Shown in pieces: positions 12,881 through 25,661 of a DNA stretch of 64,000 bases (positions are counted from its first letter, which is position 1; each line of letters opens with the position of its first letter). Below the pieces are notes generated by a model. It was given only the letters and a program-made list of their open reading frames with translations. It did not search any database and was not told the DNA's origin. The stretch is from Quillaja saponaria (lineage: Eukaryota; Streptophyta; Magnoliopsida; Fabales; Quillajaceae): positions 10,044,001 to 10,108,000 of the forward strand of contig CM055611.1 in assembly GCA_029379385.1 (NCBI GenBank), read 5' to 3'. Made by a program: the position numbers and the translations under genes.

Positions 12881-13240
12881 ATGGCATCTGACAAAACTGA
12901 ACTTCTTCTTATTGAATTTAATGGTTCAAATTATTTGTAAGAATTTCATTTCATTTCAAAATTTTTGTGGAGGGGCATGATATGTAGGGTTATATTGATG
13001 GTTCAAGGAAAAAAAAAAACCAATAGAGTTTGGATCAAAAGAAATGAAAGAATGAAAAAATAATAATAATGCTTGAACAATTAGTTGGATTCTTAGTTCT
13101 ATTGTTCTGCAGATAGCTATTAATCTAAGAGCGTATACTACTGCTTCTGAGATGTGGAAATCTTAGAAAAAGGTGTATCACCAAACTGATTCATCTCATA
13201 TGTAATTTTTAGATATTAAGAAGTCTTAAGAAGCCTAGTA
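12881..13240 (+). pseudogene. Copia-E gag start (truncated)
   Basis: From the ATG at 12881 the translation, allowing for stops and small shifts, follows the N-terminus of Copia gag: FNGSNYL, a GSRKKP-like stretch, W-to-stop changes, IAINLRAYTTASEMWKS and KKVYHQTDSSHM. This matches the gag (UBN2-type) region of plant Copia elements. Several tryptophan codons have become stops, including the one after SNYL. The match fades near 13240 and no zinc knuckle, protease or pol follows, so this element is truncated. Its leader probably lies before 8450, now separated by the family B insertion. Confidence 0.7.
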
Positions 13241-13889
13241 AGTCAACCCAAATTATATAAGTAGGAAGGGAAGATAGAAATTTAGTTTAAATGTAAAATT
13301 GGACATTTAGATTAAGACTTTAGTGCATAGTACATAAATAAACATAATGAAATTAGTACAATCAATAGGATGATATTGGATTAAGGGGATAATAACACAC
13401 ATAACCATGTAAAACTGGTATAATTTTTATAATGGTTAATATAACTAGTGGAAGTTGTTAGCAGTATAATATATTACATAAAGGAGGATGTCAACATGTA
13501 GCATGCATTAGGATTTACAGAACTGGTTAAAGCATTAGCGGAGGTGTTGTTGTCCATGAACCTAAGTGTTGTGAACATTACAAGTAGTTCTAATTAGTCC
13601 AAATGAGAGGTTTCATTAGAAGGTTATACAAGTCATGCATTATATGTAACTTAGGAGACAAATTCTCATTTCTCTACCTTTTATTTCACATTCATCTTCT
13701 GGAACCTGAATGTGGAGAGAAATGAGAGCAAATCTAGACAAGATGAGAGAATTCTATGTTTCCTGCAATCTTAACCAGGATCTTCACTAGATGTAGTAAA
13801 CACAATCAAACTGAAGTATAATTGGAAGGCTAAGATAAGTTTATTGGGATTTCAACTAGATCATATCTGCTGGTATTAGCCTACATTTA
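13241..13889. other. Unassigned stretch between Copia-E gag and A2
   Basis: No protein-like frame is visible. TGGTATTAGC at 13871-13880 resembles a damaged tRNA-Met primer binding site, so part of this may be an old LTR end, but I cannot define its limits. Confidence 0.25.
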
Positions 13890-16800
13890 TGTCACACCCC
13901 TCACACAGGCATAACTGGCTGGAGAATTGGATAACTAAACCTCCGTAACCCTGACTTGAAAAAAAAAAAAAAAAAAAACAAATACAACTGTTGACTAAAA
14001 ATAAATTTACTAAAACAAAAGTAAACTGTAAAAGTTTGTTAACTGAAATAAATCATGACTTACTAAAAATTTTAGTAGAGGTTCCCCCCAATCTGAAACA
14101 TGCCTAAAATACCAACATATAAATTCCTTAATACATTCAATTAAATAACAACAAAGGCAACATAACCAATGAGCTCTGCTACATTAATACCATAAATTGT
14201 AACAAATTGACTTTTACACAGACAACTCATAGTAACCCAACACCCTAATTATGACTACAAATTTCCAACTTTTAGCTTCAAGTATGAGATTCTGAAAAAT
14301 ACCTTGCCGTACTCTATCAGCAGGTCACGAGGTTGTCAAAGCTATATGCTGAAATCCTGCTACTGAAAAAAAAAAATCAACAAAGAGGGGTGAGTCCCAC
14401 AGACTCAGTGATCAAAAACCTTCCCTGAGGGTACCAATATCAATCAAAGCCCATATATCGCCATTTAATCTCAAGTAATAATATTCATGTCTTAATTCAA
14501 TAGTACACGCACGTACTTGTAATTCTCATAAAGTCATGATTTACATGTTTCACAACATATATAAATTAATTCAAATATTCCGAAGTTCACAATTCCAAAC
14601 AAATCAATCAAAGCATCACAAAGCAAGCAAAAGGCCAACAAGTAACTCAATCCTGCACAACAGTATCTCCCCCCCACCGAGTATATACGCGTCTGCACAA
14701 CAAATTAATCTCCGTACATAAGCCATCCCATCGAGCCTGAATACTCTACTTTTAAAACATTTATCAGAATCATAATATTTTAGAAATTCAAATCAAAAGA
14801 TCCTAGGTGCACCTAGGTTTTACTTTCAAAAATAAAAATCATTTCTCTGAAAATTTCATTTTGTTGGCCTTTATCAACCACAAGCAATGTCAAACAAGCA
14901 CAATTTAAATAAATCACTAAAATAATACATTTGCTTATTTTTCCATCTAGAAAATCTATTCTAGTACACAAACAATTGTACATAATAATCTGGTAACTAA
15001 AGTGCACGTAATTCACTCACTGATTTACAAATCATATTTGTCACTTTCTCTTGCGCTCACGTGTGACAATGGGCCTACAAAAGGGTCTAGAACTGAAATT
15101 CATAGTTCCAAATAATACTTATTTCATAAACGTTATTGTTATAATCTTTTAATTAGTAAGCTAATATATCAACCTATATAGGTTTATTTATGAAAGCTTT
15201 TTATTAAACCATTACATGTCAAGTAGTATGAATTGTATTTTATATGGAAGGTTGATAATAAAGAGGCATTCTAGATGTCTTGACAATGCATAGGGTAGAA
15301 GGAAACAATTATAAAAGAAAAAAAACAATAGTGAGTAAGAGGTATTGAAACTGTCCAAACTAAGGGATTTGGACCAGTGCTCACTCTAACAGTCATATCT
15401 TCCTCTAGAAAATTTCATAAAATTTATTAAATAATAGACACATGTAGCCTTATAAAGGTATGTCATTTAAAATTTTTAGATTTATATAGCAATACAGTTT
15501 ATTATTTGAATTGCATCAAATACTGCAAAATGCAAGATTTTGGCAATACTGACATTACCTTAGTTAATTGAACATAATTTTCTCTAGGAAAAAGGAAATC
15601 AAATTCTGTTCATTGGATTTATTAATAGATAAGCACATATTTCTAGATAAGTATTATATGTATTATTTGGATGTGTATATTAGTACAGTTAATTATTTAA
15701 ATTTTACTCCTTTTAGGCATTTTATAAGCTCCTCGATATATATTTATTTTCACTTACATACTTAATCAAATTTAATAAAACCAAGTTGAAACATTAATTT
15801 TAGGAAGTTAGCTAGCTTTCATATTTAGAAAGTTTTCCTAGAATCAGCCTTGAACTCACTCGATTCTTTACATAAACAAAAACAGAGCACTCATAAAATT
15901 CTTAGTGACCAACTTTTGATTCTGATGTTTATAAAATTCTTATACTTGGGAATTAAATTACGAAACTCTCCAGTCTAGTGTTTCAAGATGTTAGGAACAA
16001 CTTTCATTCAAAGGTCCTAAGCTAATTCCATCCACAACCCTTGACAAAGTCTTTTAGATTGACTGAGATTCACTAAAAATCCTGCATGACCTAGCTGCAG
16101 GCCAACAACTCTACCAACAAGTATACTTGGAACCAGATTATAAAATTTTGTGGACAATATCCCAAGACCCTAAGATACACTTTTTTCATTGAACTCTTAA
16201 TTTAATTCAGCCCTAAAAGCACCCGAAACAAAAGATTTCCCTCACCCACTAAATCTGCCCTGCATCCCTTCAAAACCTTTCAACTTTCACTTTTAACATT
16301 TCACCTTAGCATTGAACATCCTTTGCCATACTCACTAGCCACTATCATTAAATCTTCACTCCCCATATTAACCAACCACTCTTGATTATATATTTTATAG
16401 TCTAATATTTTTAATTTCAATTATCCAACTTGTACCACAAAGCCATATTTATAATTCTATGAAAAACAAAAGGTATACAAGTTTGATATATATTAAAGAT
16501 TAAATTGAATAAAACTGTAATTGGCTTCCACCTCCATTGAACCTATGGCTAGGCTAAAAAGAAAAGAAAATATAACACCCTTTTAAGATCTTAACAAGGT
16601 TAGATTTAAGGCAACTCAAGGAGCTACACTCCTTGCATTACACGGCCAAAAAGGGTGAGGTTCATTCTTCACTTACATGGCAGCACCACTGTTGGACTAG
16701 TAAGATTTATGAAAGTAAGATATACCAACAACAAAAAAAAAAAAAAAAAAAAAAGGAAAGAATTGATTTCCATGGGAAAGCATATAGCGGAGTTCAAAAG

Positions 16801-17612
16801 AAAATTAAATAAGGCAGTTGGTAGGGAATTACCATACAAACTGCTGCTTGGCTGCACTAGAAGGAAAGAGCCCAATATGCTGCACTAAAACAACTATTCC
16901 TACAATTACAAGCTTAGCTCAAGTATAGTGACACCATAAAAAATATATATTTACATCCACCAACAACGCCCAGAATAGGGCTATCTTCATGGCAACCACT
17001 GATTCCTTAAGCAATTGCCTCCTTTAATAACTCCACACACACTCACAACTCAAGAAACAAGAGTTTAAACTACCCAAATTTGCCAAACCAAGAAAAAGAG
17101 TTAAAATGTTCTCGGCCAGCCAAAGATTACCAGAAAACAAAGTCCTTAAAACTATCTCATAGCTAAAACAAGAGAAGGTTTTAAAGTTTGAAGGTGTAAT
17201 CCCATGGCAATAGGAAGGAAAAAGCAATTTATTTTGCTTTGGAGTGAATGAAACCAAATTACCACAAGAATTTTGTGTGGCAGCCAAAGGAAAACAGAAA
17301 TAGGGGGAATTATAATAGATTTGCCGAGATCAATAAGAAGGAAATAGCCAAGAAGCAAAGTTGGCTAGGTATGAAAAAAAAAAAAAGAGAGAATAAAACA
17401 AAATAATAAAATATTACAAATGATTAACCACTTTTTAAACATGTGGTGTAGATTAAGTCAAATATATATATATATATAAATATATATATCTTTATATACA
17501 TACAAGTGTTCATTTATTTTAATTTTATTTAGTGTAAAATTTTTATTCACTTAATCAAAATAAATTATGCACAAGTATTCTAAGACGTACTTTAAGTTAT
17601 TGGATTATAACA
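13890..17612 (-). mobile_element. Family A solo-LTR-like element, copy A2 (3.7 kb) with TSD ATTTA
   Basis: The element starts TGTCACACCCC and ends GGATTATAACA, and it is flanked by a perfect 5 bp repeat ATTTA (13885-13889 and 17613-17617). It is colinear with A1 over its full length: the same opening block (CCTCCGTAACCCTGACTT), the same GTGCACCT-containing block near 14805-14815, the same TTAATAGATAAG block near 15622, and the same AT-run near 17463-17490 close to its right end. It has only poly-A interrupted small frames. The likely transcription direction is minus. It is a second independent insertion of the same family, in flanking DNA of the Copia-B element. Confidence 0.8.
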
Positions 17613-17617
17613 ATTTA

Positions 17618-17844
17618 TGACATGAATGTCTAGTCAGAAATTTATCTACATTCATAGTCAATTATCATATTTAATTTCCCTAATGTCATCCTTGTAATTA
17701 TATTAATATTCACCCAATAAACATCCTTGTAATTTTCACCAATCACTTCCTATAATTGTATCTTAATTTTAACTTTAAGTCAACTTTATACTTGTATAGA
17801 TAACATTGTTATGTGAATGAAAAATATAACATTCCCATTCAACA
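17618..17844 (+). mobile_element. Putative 5' LTR end of Copia-B
   Basis: The sequence before the Copia-B gag start ends ATTCAACA and is followed at 17855-17865 by TGATATCAACC, a degraded version of the Met-tRNA primer binding site TGGTATCAGAGCC. The arrangement LTR end, primer site, short leader, ATG is typical of Copia elements with small gags. The LTR start cannot be fixed because A2 has inserted at its left. Confidence 0.45.
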
Positions 17845-17885
17845 ATTTCTTACATGATATCAACCTAAATGATCCTTTTTTTTTT

Positions 17886-18510
17886 ACTATAATGGCCACC
17901 AATAGTTTAGGGTCATGGCTTCCATCTCTTACCTTTGCTGTCAATGTTGGCAGTTCTACTATCTTTTAGCAAGATTCCACACAAATGTCATATGCCTTAT
18001 CATTCGATTCTAAACAAATTCAACAACTATTTTTCATTCTTCCATCAGGTAATACCAATCATTTAGATCATTTTGCATGAAGTTCTTACCCACATTTTTC
18101 TTCATTTCCTAATTCTAGGTCATCGATTCTAGTTGCTCATATCATATGGTGTCCTATCCTAATTTACTTATTTCTCCCCATACAAACAATTTTTCTTCTC
18201 CAATAAAATTATTCAATGGCAACAAAGTTTCTATTTCTAGTATTAATGATGCTAGGCCAACCTCTAATCACTCTTTGAAAGGTGCTTTATATGTCCCTAA
18301 CTTCAAATTCAATCTGCTTTCTATTAAAAATCATTTAATTATTATGTAATCTTCTTTCCCGATTATTGTATTTTTCAAGACTTACAAATGAAATATGTGA
18401 TTGGATTGAGTAAAGAACATGGATTGGAGGACTTTATTTTCTCTTACCAGATTTTCCAAATTGTTCTGCCGCTCTTCTTCAACAACTTTCTTTTGATCTA
18501 TGCCATTGGC
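17886..18510 (+). pseudogene. Copia-B gag and protease remnant, 5' part
   Basis: An ATG near 17886 (MATNS) follows the degraded primer site. After broken gag sequence the protease appears: IDSSCSYHM near 18122, the copia protease signature (normally D-S-G), followed by an open stretch 18146-18349 with FNGNKVSI and LKGALYVPNFKFNLLSI, the standard protease C-terminus. The frame then degrades into the GAG-pre-integrase region and stops at the residues for WHW (CCATTGGC), where the chromovirus has inserted. The same motif resumes at 28132. Confidence 0.8.
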
Positions 18511-20505
18511 AATAACATCTCATTCCCCTTAAATTAACTTAATGTACTAATAAACTCATAAACCATATCTCTTTGTCTAAACTTAAATTTTCTTGTACAT
18601 AATACTTAATACTTTGTTTCTTGTATTTTTCTAGCATCTTTCCTTCCTTCCTATGTTAATACCTGCATAACTCTTCTTGAAATTTTCTCCTAATATTAAC
18701 TTCCTCTATACGGCCATGCTTAGTGATTTCATATTTCTTCTTCTTGATTCTTACTAATTAACTCTAAGTTCAACACCACTTTTGCTTATTTAGTATTTAA
18801 TTAACCAAGATTAACTTAAGAAATGAATTAAAGGACTTAGAGACATGGTTTTGCAACTACTTTTCATTATACTAAGTTATTTATATAACAGTCAAGAGGA
18901 GCCCATTTTTACTTATACTAGGCATCCTTCCAAAATTACTATCACTACTAAGTAAACTTTTTTAAGAACATATCTTCATAATTTTATACAAGAGCAACCG
19001 TGTTCTACAAGTTTACTACTGAAAAAGTTTAATACAATTACCATATATTTACACCCTATGAGGTATGGTATACACCATAGTCAACGGGCATACCCTCTCA
19101 TCATCCTCGATCTCATATTCATATTCCCAAATCTTTACAAATTCTTCAATGATAATCTCCCCTTCCTCCATGCAGGCTAAATACACATAATAATACTCAA
19201 GCACAATGTACAACATGGCTTTATTTAATTAATAATTGATCTATATATCAACATTTGAAAAATGTGAGACACAAATCTCAACATGTAATCATGCATCATA
19301 CTTTCAAGAGAATAGAGTTGATGTGTAGTTATAGAAATACCGAAATGCAAGAAACTTTTATGCAAGCACTTTGTTCTCATATGGCCATCTCTTTTGTTTA
19401 ACAATATCTAAACCGAAGGCTACCTTACAAGGACTTTGTGTACACTCTTTTTGTACTACCTCTCGATAGTAGGATCCATACTATAGTTTGAGTACTTCCT
19501 TTGGTTCTTGGTGAACTTCGGCTAACACATTGTTAAGAATGATACAAGTGCTCAAAATCATGCAAAAAGCCAAACATGTTTTCTTTTGCACACAAGCTTA
19601 CAAGCTTACTTTTCTCATAAAACATGTTTTTCATAGGTAGAACTTTGAAGAGTAAAAATGAACATTTACAAATATAAAAACAAGAGAGTAAGGAAACGCA
19701 TGAATACATGCCTTTGCCTTTACTTTCTTCTTGTAACCGAAATCTCGTTCTTTGATTTCTCACTAATTCTCTCACTTAAGTGCACTCTTGCTCTTGTTTC
19801 TCCCATTTTTGGTCACCCCCTCTCCTTATTTATAGTGCACAGCTAGCTTAGGGGATTAAGAGAGAGTTTGTGTTAGTTACATATTTTAGCCTTCTTGTTT
19901 TCCATAAATTCCCATTTTTCCTTTACACCTGTCACTTCCAATGCCACTTGTCACCTTCTAAATTAACATGTGAGTTTTCTTCCCTTTCACTTGTCTAACT
20001 CCTATTTATTAGTTCGGATCTTCTCATTATTGGTAGGCCACCTTATAACCTTAAATTCCTACACATACCCTACTAATCATTTCATACCCCTTATTTACTA
20101 CTACCTTTCTACCCTTTTTCCTCCTTTTTACATATAAGTCCCTCATTTAATGCAATTTGCCACCTTTATTCTCCTTCTTACACATAATTTTCTCATATTT
20201 CCTTTTTTGGCATGTAGCTTGATTTTATTATTTTTTCTTCCTCTCAAACGCCACCTTCCAACACTTGTACGTATGTTGGTATTTTATACGTATATATTAC
20301 TCCTATACATATAAGTATATAGGTATTTTTATACATACATATGCATTTTTATATGTACATAGATACATATATAAGTATTTTTATACGTACATGTACTATT
20401 CCTATACATGGAATAATACGTATGAATAAATTTTTATCTTATTTAACTCAGAATATAATTTCTCACACTATAATTAATATAGGCATTACTTTAGAGGATG
20501 TTACA
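18511..20505 (-). repeat. 3' LTR of the chromovirus (1995 bp)
   Basis: On the minus strand it starts TGTAACATCC at 20505 and ends at 18511, where the terminal TGTGACA of the other LTR has decayed (AATAACATC on the plus strand). It is colinear with 25299-28131 except for a MITE in the latter and about 100 bp near 27625-27735 absent here. A minus-strand TATA box (TTATTTATAG on the plus strand) is at 19826-19835. The open frames within it on either strand are not coding. Confidence 0.88.
19826..19835 (-). promoter_or_regulatory. TATA box in chromovirus 3' LTR
   Basis: Minus-strand CTATAAATAA followed by a GA-rich leader; the identical site is conserved in the other LTR at 27369-27378, which supports it as the element's core promoter. 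Confidence 0.55.
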
Positions 20506-20520
20506 TTACTCCACCTCTTT
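20506..20520 (-). other. Polypurine tract of the chromovirus
   Basis: Minus strand AAAGAGGTGGAGTAA directly abuts the LTR start TGTAACATCC. The last codons of the polyprotein and its TAA stop (KEVE-stop) overlap this tract. Confidence 0.75.
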
Positions 20521-20720
20521 AAAAAGAATTTTGTCCTCAAAATTCATACTAACCTCATCAAATAGCTCTGGATAGTTTTGCCTTACTTCATCTTCTTGTT
20601 CCCAAGTTGCATCTTTCTCCAAGTAACCCTTCCAACTTTGTTTTCCTAGCCACCATCCTTGTAGGTTCAGCTTGTGTTCGAAGATTACTTTCCACTCTTC
20701 GAGGTTTATAGTCTAGAACG
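20508..20720 (-). pseudogene. Chromovirus pol C-terminus (chromodomain-like)
   Basis: Minus-strand translation shows YLEKDATWEQEDEVRQNYPE followed by LFDE and ending KILFKEVE-stop. This ATWE..E.E...YPELF block is the C-terminal part of the chromodomain that chromoviruses use to direct integration through histone marks. It ends within the polypurine tract. The upstream half of the domain is less clear and frames shift before 20720. Calling the element a chromovirus rests mainly on this block. Confidence 0.7.
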
Positions 20721-21078
20721 TGGTCAGGGCTAGGTTTATACTTCTTAAGTTGTGACACATGGAAGACATCATGTAAGTTGGATAGATTTGGAGGTAGGGC
20801 TAATCTATAGGCTGTAACCCCAATTCTTTCTAAGTTCTCGTATGGTCATATATATTTAGGCCCATGTTTTCCTCCAATTCTTGACCTGCTAAAACCAATA
20901 CTTGGGGTAACCTTCAAGAATACATGTTCACTCTATATCAAACTCCAATGGTCTTCTTCTCCTATCCGCCTATTTCTTTTGCCTATCATGTGCTACCTTT
21001 AACTTAGCTTTGATCTTTTTATAGGGCTTGAGTGGTTTTTGCACTATATCAGTTCCTATAAGTTTTTTTTCCGTAACT

Positions 21079-22330
21079 TCAAACCAACATAAAGGTAATC
21101 GACATTTTCTTCCGTAAAAGGGCTTCATATAGAGCCATTTGCAAACTTTGGTGAAAAGAATTATTGTACGTAAGCTTTACTAAAGGAAGATGACTATCCC
21201 AATTCCCTTTAAAGTCAAGTACACATCCCCTAAGCATATTTTTGAAAGTTTGAATAATTCCTCTGGATTGACCATCAATTTGTTGGTGGTAGGTAGTACT
21301 AAACCTCAATTTAGTTCCTAAGGCTTATTGTAAAGCTTGCCAAAACATAGAGGTAAATCTAGGTTCCCTATTTGAGATAATACTCTTAGGTACTCCATGT
21401 AACCTTACTATCTCCTTGATGTAAATTTGAGCTAATTTCTCAAGAGAATAATTCAACCTAATGGGAAGAAAATGAGCAGACTTAGTGAGTCTATCTACAA
21501 TCACCTATATAACATCATTTCCATTAGAGGTAATGGGTAATCCTACAAGAAAATCCATGGTAATGTCATCCCATTTCCAAATAGGTAATTCTATGGGTTA
21601 TAACAAGCACTTACTTTCACTCCTTAACAAGTTAGACACCTTGAAACATAATCTGCAATTTCTCTTTTCATATCAGACCACCAAAATTGACTCTTCAAAT
21701 CCTTATACATCTTAGAACTTCTAGGGTGAATTAAATACCTAGACTTATGTACCTTATCTAAGATCAATTTTTTAATGTCTCCATTCTTAGGTACACAAAT
21801 TGTTGCTCTAAATTCGAGTAATCCTTCACTATTTTTCTTTAAATCCTTCATTTCTCCATTCTTCATTCTTTGCCTAACCCTTTTCAAATACTCATCTTGT
21901 TTTTGTCCTTGTTTCAACCTTTGTTTCAAATCAGATTGCATCCTAAATCCTCTAAGGGCCATATATTTTGTCTTTACCTCAAGCAAGTCATAGGCATCTC
22001 TAAAATCCTTCAACAATTTCTATTCTTGGATCATTAGCCTAGCAACATGCCTTAACTTTCTACTTAAAGAATCTACTACTACATTAGCCTTACCAGGATA
22101 ATATTTTAATTCACACTCATAATCTTTCAAAAATTCTATCCACCTTCTTTGTCTCGTATTAAATTCCTTTTGATGAAAAAATATCTCAAACTTTTATGAT
22201 CGGTAAATACCTCAAACTTTTCTCCAAATAAGTAATATCTCCAAATTTTTAAAGCAAATACTACTGCAGCTAGTTCTAAATCATGTGTTAGGTAATGCTC
22301 CTCATTAGGCCTTAGTTATCTAGAAGTATA
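21079..22330 (-). pseudogene. Chromovirus RNase H end and integrase
   Basis: Reading on the minus strand, RNase H residues [20 protein letters not shown] and FTDHKSLRY appear near 22330-22180. The integrase zinc-binding region follows in the frame 22016-21624, ending in HKSRYLIHPRSSKMYKDLK and a CLTC, the H-H-C-C finger. The catalytic core ends in the frame 21309-21079 with FSTTYHQQIDGQSRGIIQTF, where the family normally has STAYHPQTDGQSE with a catalytic Glu; here that Glu has become Gly. Frameshifts and stops separate the pieces, so the enzyme is dead. Confidence 0.85.
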
Positions 22331-23560
22331 AGCTACTACTCTACCTTGTTGCATAAGGACACATCCTAATCCTCTTTTAGAAGCATCACTATATACTATG
22401 TATTTCTTCCTAGGATCGAGTATGATTAACATTAGTCCACCTATTCTTTAATTCCTCAAAACTTTTCTAACAACTTTCACTCCAAACCCATTTCACACCT
22501 TTTCTAGTTAACCTTGTTAACAGTATAGCTATTTGGGAAAATCCTTAACTAAATCTCCTATAATATCTTGCTAGTCTAAGAAAACTCCTAACTTTAATGA
22601 CATTAGTCAGTACTTCCCACTTCAAAATTGCTTCTACTTTCTTAGGATCAACTGCTACTCCCTATCCATTAATCAGATGTCCTAAAAATACTACTTCCTT
22701 TAACCAAAAATCACAATTTCCTAATTTAGCATATAATTGCCTATCTTTCACAGTCTGTAGTACTATCCTTAAGTGTTTCTCAAGTTCTTGCTCATCCTTT
22801 GAGTAGATAAAGATATCATCTATGAATACTATCACAAATTTATTAAGATAAGGCCTAAACACCCTATTCATCAAATTCATAAATACGGCGGGTGTATTCG
22901 TAACTCCAAAAGGCATAATTACAAATTCGAAAAGACTACCTTGTCTTAAAAGTTGTTTTAAGAATATCCTCAGACTTAACTCTCAATTGCTAATATAATG
23001 ACCTTATATCAATCTTAGAAAATACAGCAACCCCTTATAATTGATCTAACAAATCATCTATTCTAAGCAATGGATACTTCTTCTTAATGGTTACCTTATT
23101 AAGCTGCCTATAGTTTATACACAACCTAAAGGTTCTATCTTCTTTTTGATAAACAATGCAGGTGCTCCTAATAGTGAAGTGCTAGGTCTTATGTAACCTT
23201 TTTCTAACAACTCTAATTGCTTCTTGAATTCAACTAATTCTATAGTTGCCATCCTATATGGAGCTTTAGATATTGGGGTGGTACTTAGTAAAGTTTTAAT
23301 AGAAAATTCGATCTTTTTCTCAGGTGGTAATCCAGCTAAGTATTCAGGAAATTCCCTAACTACATGAATTTGATCTAGCTTCTTTTTCTCTTCCTTGGTT
23401 TCAATTAACACATTTAAATATCTAGGACAACCCTCCCAAACCATTTTCCTAGCTTGTATGGCCAAAACAAGAATTGAGTTGGATGGTGCTTTAGGTTCAC
23501 AAGTCATAATTTCAGGCAATACTATTCTCTTATTCTTACAATCTACAACCACTTGTTATT
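22331..23560 (-). pseudogene. Chromovirus reverse transcriptase remnant
   Basis: The minus-strand frame 23552-23115 covers the protease-RT linker and RT N-terminus (FPEYLAGLPPEKKIEFSIK, then APYRMA). A broken stretch follows, then 22916-22662 with [20 protein letters not shown] and the catalytic FIDD at 22815-22826 (YxDD/FxDD box), ending FLGHLING. The downstream RVDPKK connection and start of RNase H are in other frames. The RT fold would be complete if the frames were continuous, but several stops intervene. Confidence 0.88.
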
Positions 23561-23870
23561 TCCCTAACCAACCCATTCCTAAAATTAAATCTAGATCTCC
23601 CATAGGTAGACAAACTAAATTAGGGTAACTTAATCTACCTTACATCCCCAATTCAACAAATTTGCACATAATATTTGCAAACAAAGACTTATCTGTTGGT
23701 GTTTCAACCAACAATTCGTTTGTCAGATCACACCTTTCTAAACCAAGTCTTCTAGCACAATCATTAGAAACAAAGGAGTGTGAAGCTCCTGTATTAAACA
23801 AAGCAATTACTTCTTGACCAGCTAATGTACACTTACCAAGAATAACGTTGCAATCTTCTTGTGCTTCTTT
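23561..23870 (-). pseudogene. Chromovirus aspartic protease remnant
   Basis: Minus-strand translation near 23835-23760 gives GQEVIALFNTGASHSFVSN. The family's catalytic DTGASHSF reads NTGASHSF here, so the catalytic aspartate codon has changed to asparagine (GAT to AAT). The residues that follow (LGLERCDLTNELLVETP) match the expected retropepsin continuation. It lies between the gag zinc knuckle and RT, as usual in Ty3/gypsy. Confidence 0.8.
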
Positions 23871-23936
23871 TTAATTTAATGAGAATACTCGGCCTGGTGC
23901 TACTGGGTTCCTAGGAGCTCTCTGGTTATTGACTTT

Positions 23937-25038
23937 TTAGCAGGCTTTAGCTATGTGACCTTCATTCCCATAATTGAAACAAATATTACTACCTACTTGA
24001 CAAGGTCTACCAATATGAAATCTTCCACACCTAGTATATTGTGTGTCACTCCCGGATTGACCTCCTATTTGTTTATCTCTATCCTGCCATTGATTTGGCC
24101 TTACTCCATTAACTTCGATAGCTCTCTTATTACTCTTATTTCTCTCCATTTCCCTAAATCTTTTAGAGGCCTCATACCTTCTTTTTCTATCAACTTCCTC
24201 TTCCATGCATATTCTCTCTCCAATTTTGCTTTTTCCAACTAATTGAGCAAAATTTCCTATCTCCAAAGTGGTTACCTTACTCCTCACATTAGGATTTAGA
24301 CCCCTTTGGAATTTGTTAGCCTACCATCTATCATCATAGTAAGTTTGTAGGTAGGTTGAGAACTTAGATAGTTTGTCAAACCTTTGCTCATACTAGGTTA
24401 TGCTCATACCTCCTTGCCTAAGTTAGTTAAATTCAGCCTCAAGGTCTTGTTTCATACTCTCGGGGAAATATTTTTTATAAAAGGCTCTCCTAAAGCTATC
24501 CCAATTTCATTCTTTCCTTTTAGCTGTAAGTAACATTTTGCTACTTTGCCACCAATACTCTACTTTCCTTTCTAGTATATAAGTTGCTAAAATCAACTTA
24601 TCATCATCGGCAAATCCCATAACTCTAAAAATTTTCTAATTGCCTCAACCACCTTTCATCTACATGATAGTCACTATTTCCTACAAACCTAGGTGGATTT
24701 TCCCTCCTAAAATAGTCTATTAAGGACCCTACTTCTCTATGCCTATGCTCATCCTTCCTTAGTTTTTCCATACCTACAACATTGTTTGCTTGAGCGGTGC
24801 CATTAGCAGCAGTAGTGGCTGCTATTGCAGCCTCTACAGCAGCATTTTGGGTTCCTATTTGATTTATCATTACTCCTGATACATCCTCCAGTGCATTGAG
24901 TATACCTTCCAATAGCTCATTTTGATATCTTCTTTCAGGAACCATCCTAGAATCGCATACGTGACACACCTTTAGATTTATCCTATCATATTCTTTCATA
25001 CCATGCCATATATATATATATATAACCAAATAGTGCAA
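23937..25038 (-). pseudogene. Chromovirus gag remnant
   Basis: The gag begins near 25038 on the minus strand and runs through an Ala/Asn-rich region and the start of the capsid homology (FRRENPPRFVGNSDY). It is broken around 24300-24620 and resumes at 24287-23937, ending in a CFNYGNEGHIAKAC zinc knuckle in which the second Cys of the CCHC motif has become Tyr. A preceding C-rich segment (CGRFHIGRPC) may be a second degraded knuckle. The length of about 370 codons is typical for the N-terminal gag of plant chromoviruses. Confidence 0.85.
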
Positions 25039-25276
25039 TTAGCAATTAACACCTAACAACTTGTAAATAATATCACATAATCAACATTACATAAGAAAAA
25101 CATAGTAATCACATATATGTCACACAAGGAAATCATAACAACCATATATGTCACACAAGGAAATCATAGCAACCACATATGTCACATAAGAAAATCATAG
25201 CAAACATGCCTAAAATCTTTTATTCCTTCATAACCATTGCTCTCTTACTTAGAGCCTCCTACCCTATGTTGGCCCA

Positions 25277-25294
25277 AATCAGGCTCTCATACCA
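25277..25294 (-). other. Primer binding site (tRNA-iMet) of the chromovirus
   Basis: Minus strand TGGTATGAGAGCCTGATT lies 4 bp inside the 5' LTR end and matches the tRNA-iMet complement TGGTATCAGAGCCAGGTT at 15 of 18 positions. This fixes element orientation as minus. Confidence 0.85.
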
Positions 25295-25661
25295 TAGTTG
25301 TGACACCTTATTCCCCTTAAATTAACTTAATGTACTAATAAACACTTAAACCAATCTTTTTGTCTAACTTAAAATTTCTTGTACGTAATTCTTAATATTT
25401 TGTTTCTTATATTTTTCTAGCATCTTTCCTTCTTTCCTATGTTAATGCATGTATAACTCTTCTTGAAATTTTCTCCTAATATCAACTTCCTTTATATGAC
25501 CACACTTAGTGATTTCGTATTTCTTCTTCTTGATTCTTACTAATTAATTCTAAGTTCAACACCACTCTTACTTATTTAGTCTTTAATTAACCAAGATTAA
25601 CTTAAGAAATGAATTATAGGACTTAGAGACACGGTTTTGCAACTACTTTTCATTATACTAA

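Noticed and set aside
16655..16888. 77-residue frame through a poly-lysine stretch
   Set aside because: The lysines come from a poly-A run within copy A2; no conserved protein.
22597..24242. Plus-strand frames opposite the chromovirus gag-pol (for example 23955-24242)
   Set aside because: They are shadows of the minus-strand polyprotein, which shows the catalytic motifs.
25086..25205. Short direct repeats (ATATGTCACACAAGGAAATCAT) resembling a CRISPR-like array
   Set aside because: Only three degenerate adjacent copies with no unique spacers in a plant retrotransposon leader; a simple tandem duplication.
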